The notes beneath the pieces were generated by a model. The model was not told where the DNA came from. It saw only the letters and a list, made by a program, of their open reading frames with translations, and did not search any database. This document shows, piece by piece, positions 49,046 through 58,073 of a stretch of 64,000 bases of DNA. Origin of the DNA: Pyropia yezoensis (lineage: Eukaryota > Rhodophyta > Bangiophyceae > Bangiales > Bangiaceae); contig CM020620.1 in the NCBI GenBank assembly GCA_009829735.1, forward strand, positions 9,989,794 through 10,053,793, read 5' to 3'. Position 1 is the first letter of the stretch. Every line of letters begins with the position of its first letter. The translations under genes and the position numbers were made by a program.

Positions 49046-49753
49046 CTAGACCCTGTAGCGTGCGTACGACCGACGCTGAGTCTGGGCGATACAATCTGGG
49101 AGCCAACTATCGTTGAATCGGCATACCCCCCCACGTACCGTCGCCCCACCGCCACTCCCAGCACCCTTATCTCTCCCAGTCTGCCTGCCACCTACGACAG
49201 ACACGTCGGCGCTGTCGGTGTTGTCCCCAACACCCCCCGCGACTTGGACGAGAGTGCGCATGTCGGCACGGTTCATGACAATGTTGTCCGCGATCCTTAC
49301 CCGCAGCCCCCCCAGCAGCTTGAGATCGGCTTTGCATGCCGCACGAGCGCGCGCGACCCCTGGAAAAGCGGCAGGTACATTGTCCCGACATCTGAGCCAC
49401 ATACGGGCTGCGATAAAGTTCGTTAGCCATCGCTGACGGACGATCAGAGCCCCGTGGGCAAGGGAGAACAGTTGCCGGGCAGATCGGCGAGGTTGACAGC
49501 CGACGACAAGAATGTCCAAGTCCTCGTACCGCACAAGACCCATACCTGCCCGTCCCAGGCCAGTAGAATTGAGCGAGTTCGCGACGACCTCACAGTCACC
49601 GATAATCGCTACAGTGTGCACAGCAGAGGCGTTCAATACATTGTCTTCACGGCTCCAGACAAAAGGACGACGCCCGGCACTTGTCCAAGTGAACCGGGGG
49701 TTGTCCCGAGCGTTTCGCGTGCAAGGGTGCGGCCCGGGTATGCCGCCGGTCAC
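49046..49753 (-). CDS. BRCT-domain protein, probably partial (minus strand)
   Basis: An open minus-strand frame resembles a tandem BRCT unit, a phosphopeptide- or DNA-end-binding module of repair and checkpoint proteins. First repeat: 'vAiiGdcev', then 'YedLDiLVVg', an Arg-Ser-Ala-Arg pair, 'lAhGalIVrqrWLtnfi' (about 49575-49400). The helix with its Trp preceded by Gly...Ile-Val is the BRCT hallmark. Second repeat: 'LkLLgGlrVri', then 'Dmrtlvqv-AGG' (about 49330-49230). The rest is a Gly-rich tail. There is no ATG at the 5' end (the frame opens at a GTG), so an upstream exon or 5' truncation is likely. Overlapping plus-strand frames look like shadows. Domain assignment fairly sure, protein identity unknown. 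Confidence 0.5.
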   Translation of the reverse strand: MTGGIPGPHPCTRNARDNPRFTWTSAGRRPFVWSREDNVLNASAVHTVAIIGDCEVVANSLNSTGLGRAGMGLVRYEDLDILVVGCQPRRSARQLFSLAHGALIVRQRWLTNFIAARMWLRCRDNVPAAFPGVARARAACKADLKLLGGLRVRIADNIVMNRADMRTLVQVAGGVGDNTDSADVSVVGGRQTGRDKGAGSGGGATVRGGVCRFNDSWLPDCIAQTQRRSYARYRV

Positions 49754-51415
49754 CGTGCCGCTTGGTCAAGCTGCTCGCGCTGTCGCTCTCTCGCCGTCGC
49801 CCGTTGAGGCCTCCCCCACGGGCTAGCCCGTATCCGGCGGCCCTCTCCCTGCGGGCACACCTGCCCGCCGGGTGCTCTCCCGCGCACTCCCCCGCACTCA
49901 TATCCGCGATCGGTGACGTGTGCGGCGCGCTCTGGCCGACGGTCGTCCGGCTCCAATTCATTCCTGCGCCATGCCCGTCCACGGTGGGTACAGTCCCTCC
50001 CGTACAGGGGAGGGCCCATGTCAGCCGGCGGCACACAGCCTGCCGGCGGCCCACGTCCACTCCACGCCCTTCTGCACTTGTAAGCTGTGGTCCACTGCAG
50101 GCCGACTACCACGTGCTCCCAGGAATGGGCGGGGGCAAGCCCACTTATTTGGGCTTACTCCCGCTCAAGCCCAGCACAGACCACACAATATTTTGCACGC
50201 ATATGGCGAAACCACCGCCCGCCACGCGGCGAAGCAGGCCGTTGGGTGGGCGTGCGCCCGCCCACGCCGCGGTTGGCGTGCCCTGGCCCTCACCTGACGC
50301 GCGGCGGGGCTCCGTGCTCGAGCTGAGAGAGGCTCCCAGGCCAATACGTGCCCGCCCCCGCCAATTATGGGCGCGTACGACCATGCACACATCCAGGTGG
50401 CCCGGCTTCTTGAGCAGCGGCCCCGGTTCGACACGGCCCGGTATTTACATTGGAGTGGCCGTGGGGCACTCCCAGCTCAGAGCGGTCTCCAGGGTGACAA
50501 TATACACATGTCATTGGTCGAGAACTGTCGGCAACACACAGAGATAAGTGGAAGACCGAGCCAAAGAGACCCAAACAGGCGCCTGAGGCCCGGCCGACTG
50601 GATTGACATACCCTCGTCAAAAACCATCAGATGCGCCGTGAGCTCTTCTTTTTTATGAACATTTTTTCTTGTCTGTATCGCCTGTGCTTCACTCTGCTGC
50701 ACGGGGGCACAAAGCCAGATGTCTGTGAACAGGCCTTCTTACCTGGGCGTGAGGTCGCGGCCATGTGTCAAGTGCAGGCGCCGCCACTTCTGGGTGGCGC
50801 TTCTATAGGTGCGCCACCAACCCCCCCCCCCAAAACCCCCCGCCCCTACCCCCCCCCGCCCGCATCCGCTTCATCCAACCTCTGCCTTACCCTCTTCTTC
50901 TTTCCATGGAGCACCCTCTCGCGCCGCCGCGTGTCGCCCATCTACGTCATGAGGTGGACGTTTTGGTGGACCACCTAGGCTTTTTCGGCATGGTGAGCGG
51001 TGCCGCGCCGTCCATCAAACTGAGCATTGCCCCTCGGGAGGCTTTTGGCGACGCACTATCGTACGCTGCGGCGGAGCTGGCGGTCCAATGGGCAGTTATG
51101 ACGATGGCGTCCCCTCACCGTGGGGCCGCTAGCTCGTCCCTTCCGAAGAGGCCGTCTGCCGGTGCATCAACGGCCGTGTCGGCGGCGCTGCTGATTGCCT
51201 GTCGGGCAAGTGCTTTCATTCTGAACCCGGCGTGATTGACGGAAAAGTCAAACAAGGATGGCACGCCCGTGGGGCTCATGATGGAGGGATTGACGCCAGT
51301 GTCACGGTCCGACGGCCTGGCCATCGCAGCGGCGAGGATGGCGGCGAGGGCCGTGTGGAACAGAGTACCGCGATAGGGCTCCAGTAGGGCATAAGCTGCC
51401 CAAGACGCTGCAGCG
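49754..51415. other. Stretch without a recognisable gene
   Basis: Moderate to high GC. A coding-like segment at about 50920-51235 (Asp-Val-Leu-Val-Asp-His, then Ala-rich helices) is followed in the same frame by TGA, TAG and TAA before 51416. The minus strand is open from 51975 to 51115. I could not decide which strand, if any, is coding. Confidence 0.35.
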
Positions 51416-52267
51416 ATGGACAGCGCGGAGGATGCTGCACTTCCTCCAGTGCCCAGAGTGCCTGGGAGACCAACAGCGGCCGCGGCGGTTCCTCCGAGCG
51501 TGAGCTTGACGGCAATTGCAGGGCCACCGCTGTCTGACACGAAGGGCCTCAATGGCCCTCTGGGATTTGCTGATGAGTACACGGGCAGCTTCAGCTTCGA
51601 CTGCTCCCCCTCACAATCTATATCTCCGTCGCCCCTTCCTGAAGCGCCCCTTTCATCCACGACATCAACACCATCTACGTCGTCGCCGTCGTGGTCGGCT
51701 TCGTCCTCGCCTTCATTTGTGCCGAGTCCGTCAGCGTCGCCGCCGGCACGTCGTCGGCGCCGGGGAAAGCAGAGGCAGGTGGCCGCGCAGCCGGACAAGG
51801 CGAAGGCTGTCGCAACACCGGCGGCAGTGGATACATTGCGTAGCAGCAATGATGAACCATCCTCCTCCGCCCGCCCTCGACGCAGCGTTCGTCGTCGTAC
51901 GGCACATGCGAATGGCGCATCGCAGGCACTCAAAACGTCAGGCGGTCGAGTGGACCAGCAGCGCTCCCCACGCACTCACCTCCGAGCCGGGCGCCCTCGA
52001 AAGAAGCCTGCGAGGGGCGCGCTATCCGCAGACGGCGGCTCCCCTGCTGGCAGCGACCAGCGTTATTTGTTGCCTTCCAGGCGTGGCCGTGGCCGAGCCG
52101 GTACGCAGCCTATCACTTCCGAGGCCATCCGCCGGGCGTCTTTGCCTGCAGCTGCGCGCAAGCGGAAGACGGCGGCCGGTTCGAACACCGCCTTGGCAGA
52201 TGGCGGCGACCAGCGTCCCAGCAAGCGCCGGCGCACTGTTGATTGGGAGAATGGGCAGAGCGGGTAG
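51416..52267 (+). CDS. Basic, Ser/Pro-rich protein with an AT-hook-like motif (283 residues)
   Basis: ATG 51416 to TAG 52265. The N-terminal third is Pro/Ala-rich. A Ser/Thr/Pro tract follows (about residues 60-110), then a basic Arg block, then Ala-Gly-Arg-Pro-Arg-Lys-Lys-Pro (about residue 190), which contains the Gly-Arg-Pro core of AT-hooks flanked by basic residues. Two nuclear-localisation-like clusters (Arg-Lys-Arg-Lys and Ser-Lys-Arg-Arg-Arg) lie near the C-terminus. This suggests a nuclear, possibly AT-rich-DNA-binding protein; no family is recognised. A minus-strand open frame (51975-51115) overlaps it and encodes a protein with an acidic stretch and hydrophobic segments, so the strand is not fully certain. 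Confidence 0.4.
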   Translation: MDSAEDAALPPVPRVPGRPTAAAAVPPSVSLTAIAGPPLSDTKGLNGPLGFADEYTGSFSFDCSPSQSISPSPLPEAPLSSTTSTPSTSSPSWSASSSPSFVPSPSASPPARRRRRGKQRQVAAQPDKAKAVATPAAVDTLRSSNDEPSSSARPRRSVRRRTAHANGASQALKTSGGRVDQQRSPRTHLRAGRPRKKPARGALSADGGSPAGSDQRYLLPSRRGRGRAGTQPITSEAIRRASLPAAARKRKTAAGSNTALADGGDQRPSKRRRTVDWENGQSG

Positions 52268-53545
52268 GAAGTTCATGTGTGCATAAGAGGAAAGGACGCC
52301 CATCATGTGTGTACGCTCGGGGTTCTGAACGTGTGCGCTTTTGTGTACCTTTCTGCACTGTACCCTAGCTGGCTATTGATTGTCATCCGCCAGCAGAAAC
52401 TGCACTTCGTTCGTGTGATGGGGCGGGTATGCAGAGTGGGTCGGATGTGATTGGCTCGGGGACGCGTCAGCGGGGGCATATAGGATCCGCCGCCAGCTGG
52501 TGCGGTAAAGCCCGATGCAGTGACGTTGGCGGCCGCGGAGGGGCGCCGCCCCCGGTGGGGAACGACGGCGCCCATGGGGGGGGGGGGGGGGGGGGGGGGG
52601 GCGCGAGCAGGGCGGCGCCCCCAACGGCGATGGATGGCCACACCCGGGCGCCCGGGCGGACAGGGAAAGGCGGCGGCACGGCGGCGCCGCACCTGGCGGA
52701 GGATGGCGGTACTTTTGGTGTTAGGCGATGCCTGCAGCAGGGCGGCTCCCACCCCGGCGGTTGACGGCCACGCCTGGACGGGGGGGGGGGGTGGCCATGG
52801 CACGGCGGCGCCACTTCGGTTGGTTGTCGGCGGACAGGGGAAGGCCGCGCCGCTCTTGGCGGCGGCAGAGTCCCAAGGTGGTGACGACGGCAGCAGCTTG
52901 GCGCCGCCCCTGGCGGAGACCGTAGACGCCCGGCGAAGGGGGGCCAACGGTGGCGGCAGTGGCGCGGCGCACTTTGCGACAGGCGGCGAGCACCGGCGTG
53001 CGGGTGACGGCGGCAACAAGGGGGCGTCGTCGCCGAAAGAGGGCGGTCAGGCCCGGGGGGGGGGGGGGTGATGGCGGCAGCAGGGGGGCGCCGCCGCCGC
53101 CCGCCGCCAAAAGAGGGCGGTGAGACCCGGGGGGGGGGGGGGGTGATAGCGGCAGCAGGGGGGCGCCGCCGCCGCCGCCAGGGGTGGCGGAGAATAAACG
53201 GGGTGGCGGGGGGGGCGGTAAGGAAACGCCACAAACGGTAGATGTTTGTGCGTACAGAGAGGTCGTGGCAGCGGCGGTGGGGCACGCCATCGCCGACGAG
53301 GGAGGCGGAAGCCGGGGAGGGGGGCCATAACGGCGGCGGGGGGGCGCCACCGCGTGCCGGCGAGGCAGAGGCCCGGGGGGGCGGCGGCAGGGGCGGCAGC
53401 AGTGGCGGCGCGGCGGGACCAGAGCCCCCACGGGTGGCGCCCACACACCGCGCACGTGGGCCGGTGCGGGCCAACACGCCGGCCTTGGGGGGTGAGGAGG
53501 GGGGCGACAAGGGCAACAGGGTTGTAGGGCTAAGGGCGGAGAGGG
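52268..53545. other. G-run and minisatellite region without a defensible gene
   Basis: Contains long G runs (about 52573-52600, 52780-52790, 53055-53070, 53130-53145). It is built of loosely related 65-75-bp blocks around GGCGCCGCC and GGCGGCGGCAG-like DNA. Long open frames on both strands reflect stop-poor GC composition. Confidence 0.45.
53033..53180 (+). repeat. ~72-bp tandem duplication
   Basis: The block AGAGGGCGGT...CCCGGGGGG...TGATGGCGGCAGCAGGGGGGCGCCGCC occurs at about 53037 and again at about 53112, differing mainly in G-run length and one base (TGATGG/TGATAG). Confidence 0.75.
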
Positions 53546-53810
53546 GTGGGGAAGGGGCGGTGGCCTGAGTTACCGTTCGGCGGCCACTGTGGATGGGTAG
53601 GCGCCCAATTCATAGAGCGCTCCCCTAGAACGACAGCGGCGCCGGCGGGTCAGGCGGGCGTGGGCGCTACGGGGCGTGCGGGGGCGCCCCCTCGTCGGCG
53701 CCGTGGGCGGCCACGCCGACCCGCCGTGGCGTCATTGCGCGAGGCGGGGCGGGAAATGAGATGGGGGGTGGGTGTGGACTGTGGTTCCTGCCACAGTGAC
53801 GAAGGGTTAC

Positions 53811-54010
53811 CCAGCCGCGTCAGCCGCCACCCTTGCCACCCGCCATGGCCCGTCAGGGGGTGCAGCGAGCGAGAGAGGGGGGGGGGGGCGGGGGGGGGGG
53901 GGGTGTGCCGCACCCGCGGGCAGCTCTGCACGCTGCCCGTTTGTGCTGGGCTGGCAGAGCGAGGAATGGCGGGGTTGGATGGCCGCGGGAGGCGCGCCGG
54001 GCCGAGGCGA
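53811..54010 (+). repeat. Diverged inverted repeat, arm 1
   Basis: Shares a pattern with the reverse complement of about 54640-54860: GTCAGCCGCCACC, then CCCGCCATG, a G-rich spacer, CACGCTGCCCGT, and GGCATGGCGGGG/GGAATGGCGGGG. Clearly related but with many differences and different spacer lengths. Confidence 0.5.
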
Positions 54011-54639
54011 TCCCCAGGCCCCCTTTCCTCATACGCGCGGGCGGAAAAACACAGCACCCGGGGGAAGCCGCCCGTTGCCTGTGTGATGGAGGCGGCTGCT
54101 GGGGGGGGGGCGCTGCAAGCGGAATCGCCGAGGGCGCTGGTCACCCTCACCCGCCCGGTAAAGCGGTTGCGTCCCGCGGCGCCCCCGCCGCGCGCCGTCG
54201 CCCCCGGCCCCCGCCCCACCACCCTTCCAAACCACCATGGGGACCGCTAAGTTTCATCTTTCTGAGGCTCTGATAGCGGTTCCGGCGGGCGGGCCGCCCG
54301 CAAGGACGCCTGCCCGCATTGCGGGGGGGTGCCTCAGTGGACCGTTGACCCCTGGGCCGTCCTACACCACAGCCCCCCCGTCCCCCTTCTTTCTTTTTGT
54401 TGCCCCTCCCTCGCGCCATGACGTACCAATTGCAGTCCGCCTCGCTCCCCCTTGCTCCCGCTCCCGCACAGATCCCCTGCCCGCCCATACCCCACTCCCA
54501 CATCCGTTGAAACAGCACATCACAGCCGCACATCGCGCAAATCGCGAGATCTATGCGCATGACGCCCAAAGGTTTGCATGCCGCCCTTGCCAGCCGACGC
54601 GCACATGCGGGGGCGCCTGCAGGCCGCCAGCAGGGGGTT

Positions 54640-54860
54640 CCGCTCGCTCTGGCACCACCCGCGGCCGCTCACCCCCGCCATGCCCCGTCTAACCAGCCGA
54701 GCACCTACGGGCAGCGTGCCGCGCAGTCCGTGCGAACAACACCCCTCTGTCCCCCCTCCCCCTCCCACATCCCACCCCCCCCGCACCGCGCGCACGCTGG
54801 AGGGACATGGCGGGAAACACTGGTGGCGGCTGACGGGGCTGGGCGCCCACCCGTGCCCAG
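54640..54860 (-). repeat. Diverged inverted repeat, arm 2
   Basis: Counterpart of 53811-54010 on the other strand, about 630 bp away. No open frame between them resembles a transposase. Origin unknown: an old mobile element or simple inverted duplication. Confidence 0.5.
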
Positions 54861-55063
54861 AGGCGGGAACATTGGCGACCCGTCCACCCCCGTCCTTCTT
54901 TCCCACCCGCCCCGTGCTGGCTGACCACCCCTTGTGTCGTCGCAGCCGCCCGCGGCGTCGGCGATGATGGCCCCTCTCGCCCCGCCCCTAGGATCTTACG
55001 GGGGCCGCGCGGCGCCCCCGCCTGTCTGGTGCGCCGCCGCCGCTGTGGCAAAGGGGGTGCGCC

Positions 55064-55073
55064 CTATAAAATG
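55064..55073 (+). promoter_or_regulatory. TATA-like box
   Basis: CTATAAAATG in GC-rich DNA, the clearest TATA match in this part of the window. Downstream DNA (55190-55470) is repeat-like; no gene identified. Confidence 0.35.
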
Positions 55074-55189
55074 GGAGCCTCGCTACCCACAGTGGCCGCC
55101 GGGGGGTTCTCCAGCCCACCGCCCCCACCTCCCATCACCCTCAAAAATCGCTAAATTGCTCCCTACCTTCCATCGCCCCGCCGGCGACG

Positions 55190-55470
55190 GCGCCGCCCTG
55201 GCGCCGCACAACACCTCCCAACGGGCGAGGGAACCCAAGGCCGGCGGCAGCATCCTCCTGCCGCCGCCACCAGCCACGCGCAAGGCGTTCCCGCCCAACA
55301 CAGTCGTCAGCACGCCTTTGGCGCCGCCGCCCCCCCCGCCGCGGGCGTCGCCTCCGAAGATCGGCGGCGGCACCCGTCTGACGCCGCGAGGGCCCCCCTG
55401 CCGGGCTTTGCTGCCCTCTGCAGGGGGCAGCGCCCACATGCCGCCGCCGGCACCCCTCCGTCTCCCTCTT
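55190..55470 (+). repeat. Degenerate ~65-bp GC minisatellite
   Basis: Four to five loose copies of a block with GGCGGCAGC/GGCGGCACC, then CTGACGCCGC or TTGGCGCCGC, then GCGGGC...CCG. In translation the plus strand shows a recurring 'P...GG..L.P...P.ra' pattern. The block resembles the region at 52500-53000. Confidence 0.5.
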
Positions 55471-58073
55471 GCTGTGGGCACTGTCGTTCACCGCCGGGGC
55501 TAGGGCCCCGCTGCGGCCGCCACCACCACTCTGGTGGACATCAGCACACCAGCAGCCGGCGGCAGCTCCTCCCCGCCGCCGCTGCCGTCTTCCCGTCGGG
55601 CCTCCCCCGCCCCCCGCCGGAATCGCAATCTCCCTCAGCCGCGCAGGGTGTTGGCCCCTACCTGCCGTGCCCGCCTGGGGTGGCTGGTCGCGGCGGGGGC
55701 GGCGGCGGCGGCGGTGGCGGCTGTGCCCGTGTGCTTTGGCTTTGCAGCCACCAGCGGCCCGTGGGGACGGCAGTGGGCGGTAAGTGATGGGTGCAAGGGC
55801 CGGTGTGAGCGGCTCTTGTTTGTGCGTGCTTGTGGGGTGAGCTGCTTTTTTGTTTTTTTTCGTGTAATTTAGTGTGTTTGTGGGGGTCCTTGTAGGTCAC
55901 TGTCGTGAGTGGTGAGCAATGGGTGCGGGAGTGGGGGTGAGCTGCTGGTAATTCAAGGGAGACGGTGCTGTGTTCGTAACGGTTGGCTGCTGCTGGCGGC
56001 GTCGGCGGCAAGCGGCAGCGGGACGTCTGTCGCGGGGCTCCCCCGCGTCCGTTAGTACCGGCTGCTCCCGTTGTGTTCGCCGCCGCCGCCGCCGCAGCCG
56101 CCACCGCCGCCATCGCTAGGGCCGCCTCCCACGACTCCCACTCCCCCCCCCCCCCCCCCCCCCCCCCACCGCGCCCGCCTCTCTCCCCGCCTAGTGCATA
56201 CATGAAAGCCGCCCGTTCGGGTCTGTGCCTTCGTATGTGTGTTTTTGCCGGTGTGTCTAATTTCCAGGCCCCCCGCTGCCCTATCCCCGCGCTTCCCCCA
56301 CTCCCCTCACCCTTAAAAATGAAGCGTCCACCTCTGCTACCCCTCCCAATGTGAATCCACGTCCGCCGAGCCCACCCCAGCCGCCACCGCCGATTCTCAG
56401 ATCCTGTATGTAAACACTGCCGGGATCGTCGATTTCCGGATGTGTGATCTACTAGTGCACTTGTGACTTTCTTGTGCTGGACGGATACCTAACGTGCTCT
56501 GCAAAACGGCCCTCACGGGGTCGTGAGCGGCCGGTAGATACCTCATGAATCAAAGAGTGAAAATGGTAAGGGAAGTGATATTCAAGGTACATCAGTATGT
56601 AGAAACGATAAGGCCGTAGTGGGAGTGGCACAATTTCCCCGAGGTGATCTAGCTATTTATCTCGTAGTGTCGGGAACATGCCGTACGATAATTGCAGGCA
56701 CGCGCAAAGCATGTACTCACAAGCCGAGACCACCTTCCCATGTACGCGCGCGCGTGCGCTCTTGCTCAGAAGACCGTGCCGGCTGCACCTGCTTGCCGCG
56801 TCCCCTCCTAGCATCCTCATCCCTCCTTTCCCCCCTCCCGCCCAGCCCCTACCCCCCCCCCCCACGCCGCCCCCGCCAACCCCGCCCACCCCCTCCCCCC
56901 TCCGAGTGATCGCGCCCTTCCGCCGGTGTGGGCGGCGCGGACCAAAAGGAGGCTTGCGTCGACGCGGGGGCTGCGGCAGTGGTGGTCGCCGCCGCCGCGG
57001 TGGGGACAGGCGGCGGTCGTGGCGACGGTAGCGGCGGCGTCGTCGGCGGCTGTTCCGGCGACGACGGCCGTCGGCAGAGGTGGTCATGCTGTGGGGGGGG
57101 GGGGTGGGCTCCCGGCTTGATGCGGAAGGCAAATGGTGATGGCGGTGAATGTGGTGGGGGAGCCTGGACACCCGACGGGACGAGGTATGGGGGCAGCCCC
57201 GGGGACGGCCGTCGTTCCGCGGAAGGGGGGCGCGGCGACCGCCAGAAACCTGCCGCTGGCCAAAACAATATTTCAAAGTCGAGGCGATGATGATCTGTCA
57301 AACTATTCTTGCCATGCACGGTGAAATATGTGAATGCAGTATTCCGGGAAATCTATTGGCTGAAGGCCAAATGCCCTCGTGCGCTGTGAGCGGGTACATA
57401 CTACGTGCGGCTAGGAATCGTCGAGAGCGGTCGCTCCTGTCCATCACTTACTGAACGAACCTGGGCCAGGTCGGACTCTATTGGTTGGAAGAATAATGGA
57501 TAAATTTAGAGCTCGTGTGTGCATGGTATCGGGGCCCACATTGATCCCCACGAGCCGAAATTGATGTTCATCCCGCGCTGACGCGCCATTGGCACATGTC
57601 GGTGCATCCGCCAAAACGTTGGCGCCAACCACCACCAAGGGGAAGGACCTTCGCACGAGCGCCGCCGCCGCCGCACACTCCCTCCCCGGGCCGTCGCAGG
57701 GGCGGCGAGCGCCCCCGCCACTCTTAGCCTGTCTCAGCTGGCCTGTCTCGCCACACGGGTTCCGCCCGCTGCCCCACACACTCGTGTCGGGTTTGCCTGA
57801 CGCACCTCCTCCTCGCCCTGCTGTCTGCGACGGGCTCCTGAACCGTCGGCGTGCTGCCCCCCGCCGGTGCCCTGTCGACGTGCTGCGTCCCTTCCCCCCC
57901 CCTGGAAACCCGCCCCACTCTGTTTTGGTGGTGTTGCCTTCGCCGCTCTCCCTCTGCGCCGTTCCCTCTGCGTGGTTTCCCTCCTCCACCACCCCCCCTC
58001 CCACCTACCTCGCTCCCTGATCCCCCACATACTGGCCCCTTGACCTCCGCCCCCCTTCCACCACCCGCCTGCC

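Larger units (their letters stand above)
53546..58073. other. Gene-free GC-rich region upstream of the Mcm10 gene
   Basis: Apart from the repeats listed I see poly-C/poly-G runs (53880-53910, 56143-56167, 56849-56862, 57088-57105), an AT-richer island at 56400-56650, and Pro/Ala-rich open frames with no domain. The last 600 bp presumably hold the Mcm10 promoter and leader. Confidence 0.4.

Noticed and set aside
52467-53516. 350-residue minus-strand Pro/Arg-rich protein
   Set aside because: It reads through poly-G runs and minisatellite blocks; composition is explained by the repeats and no domain is visible.
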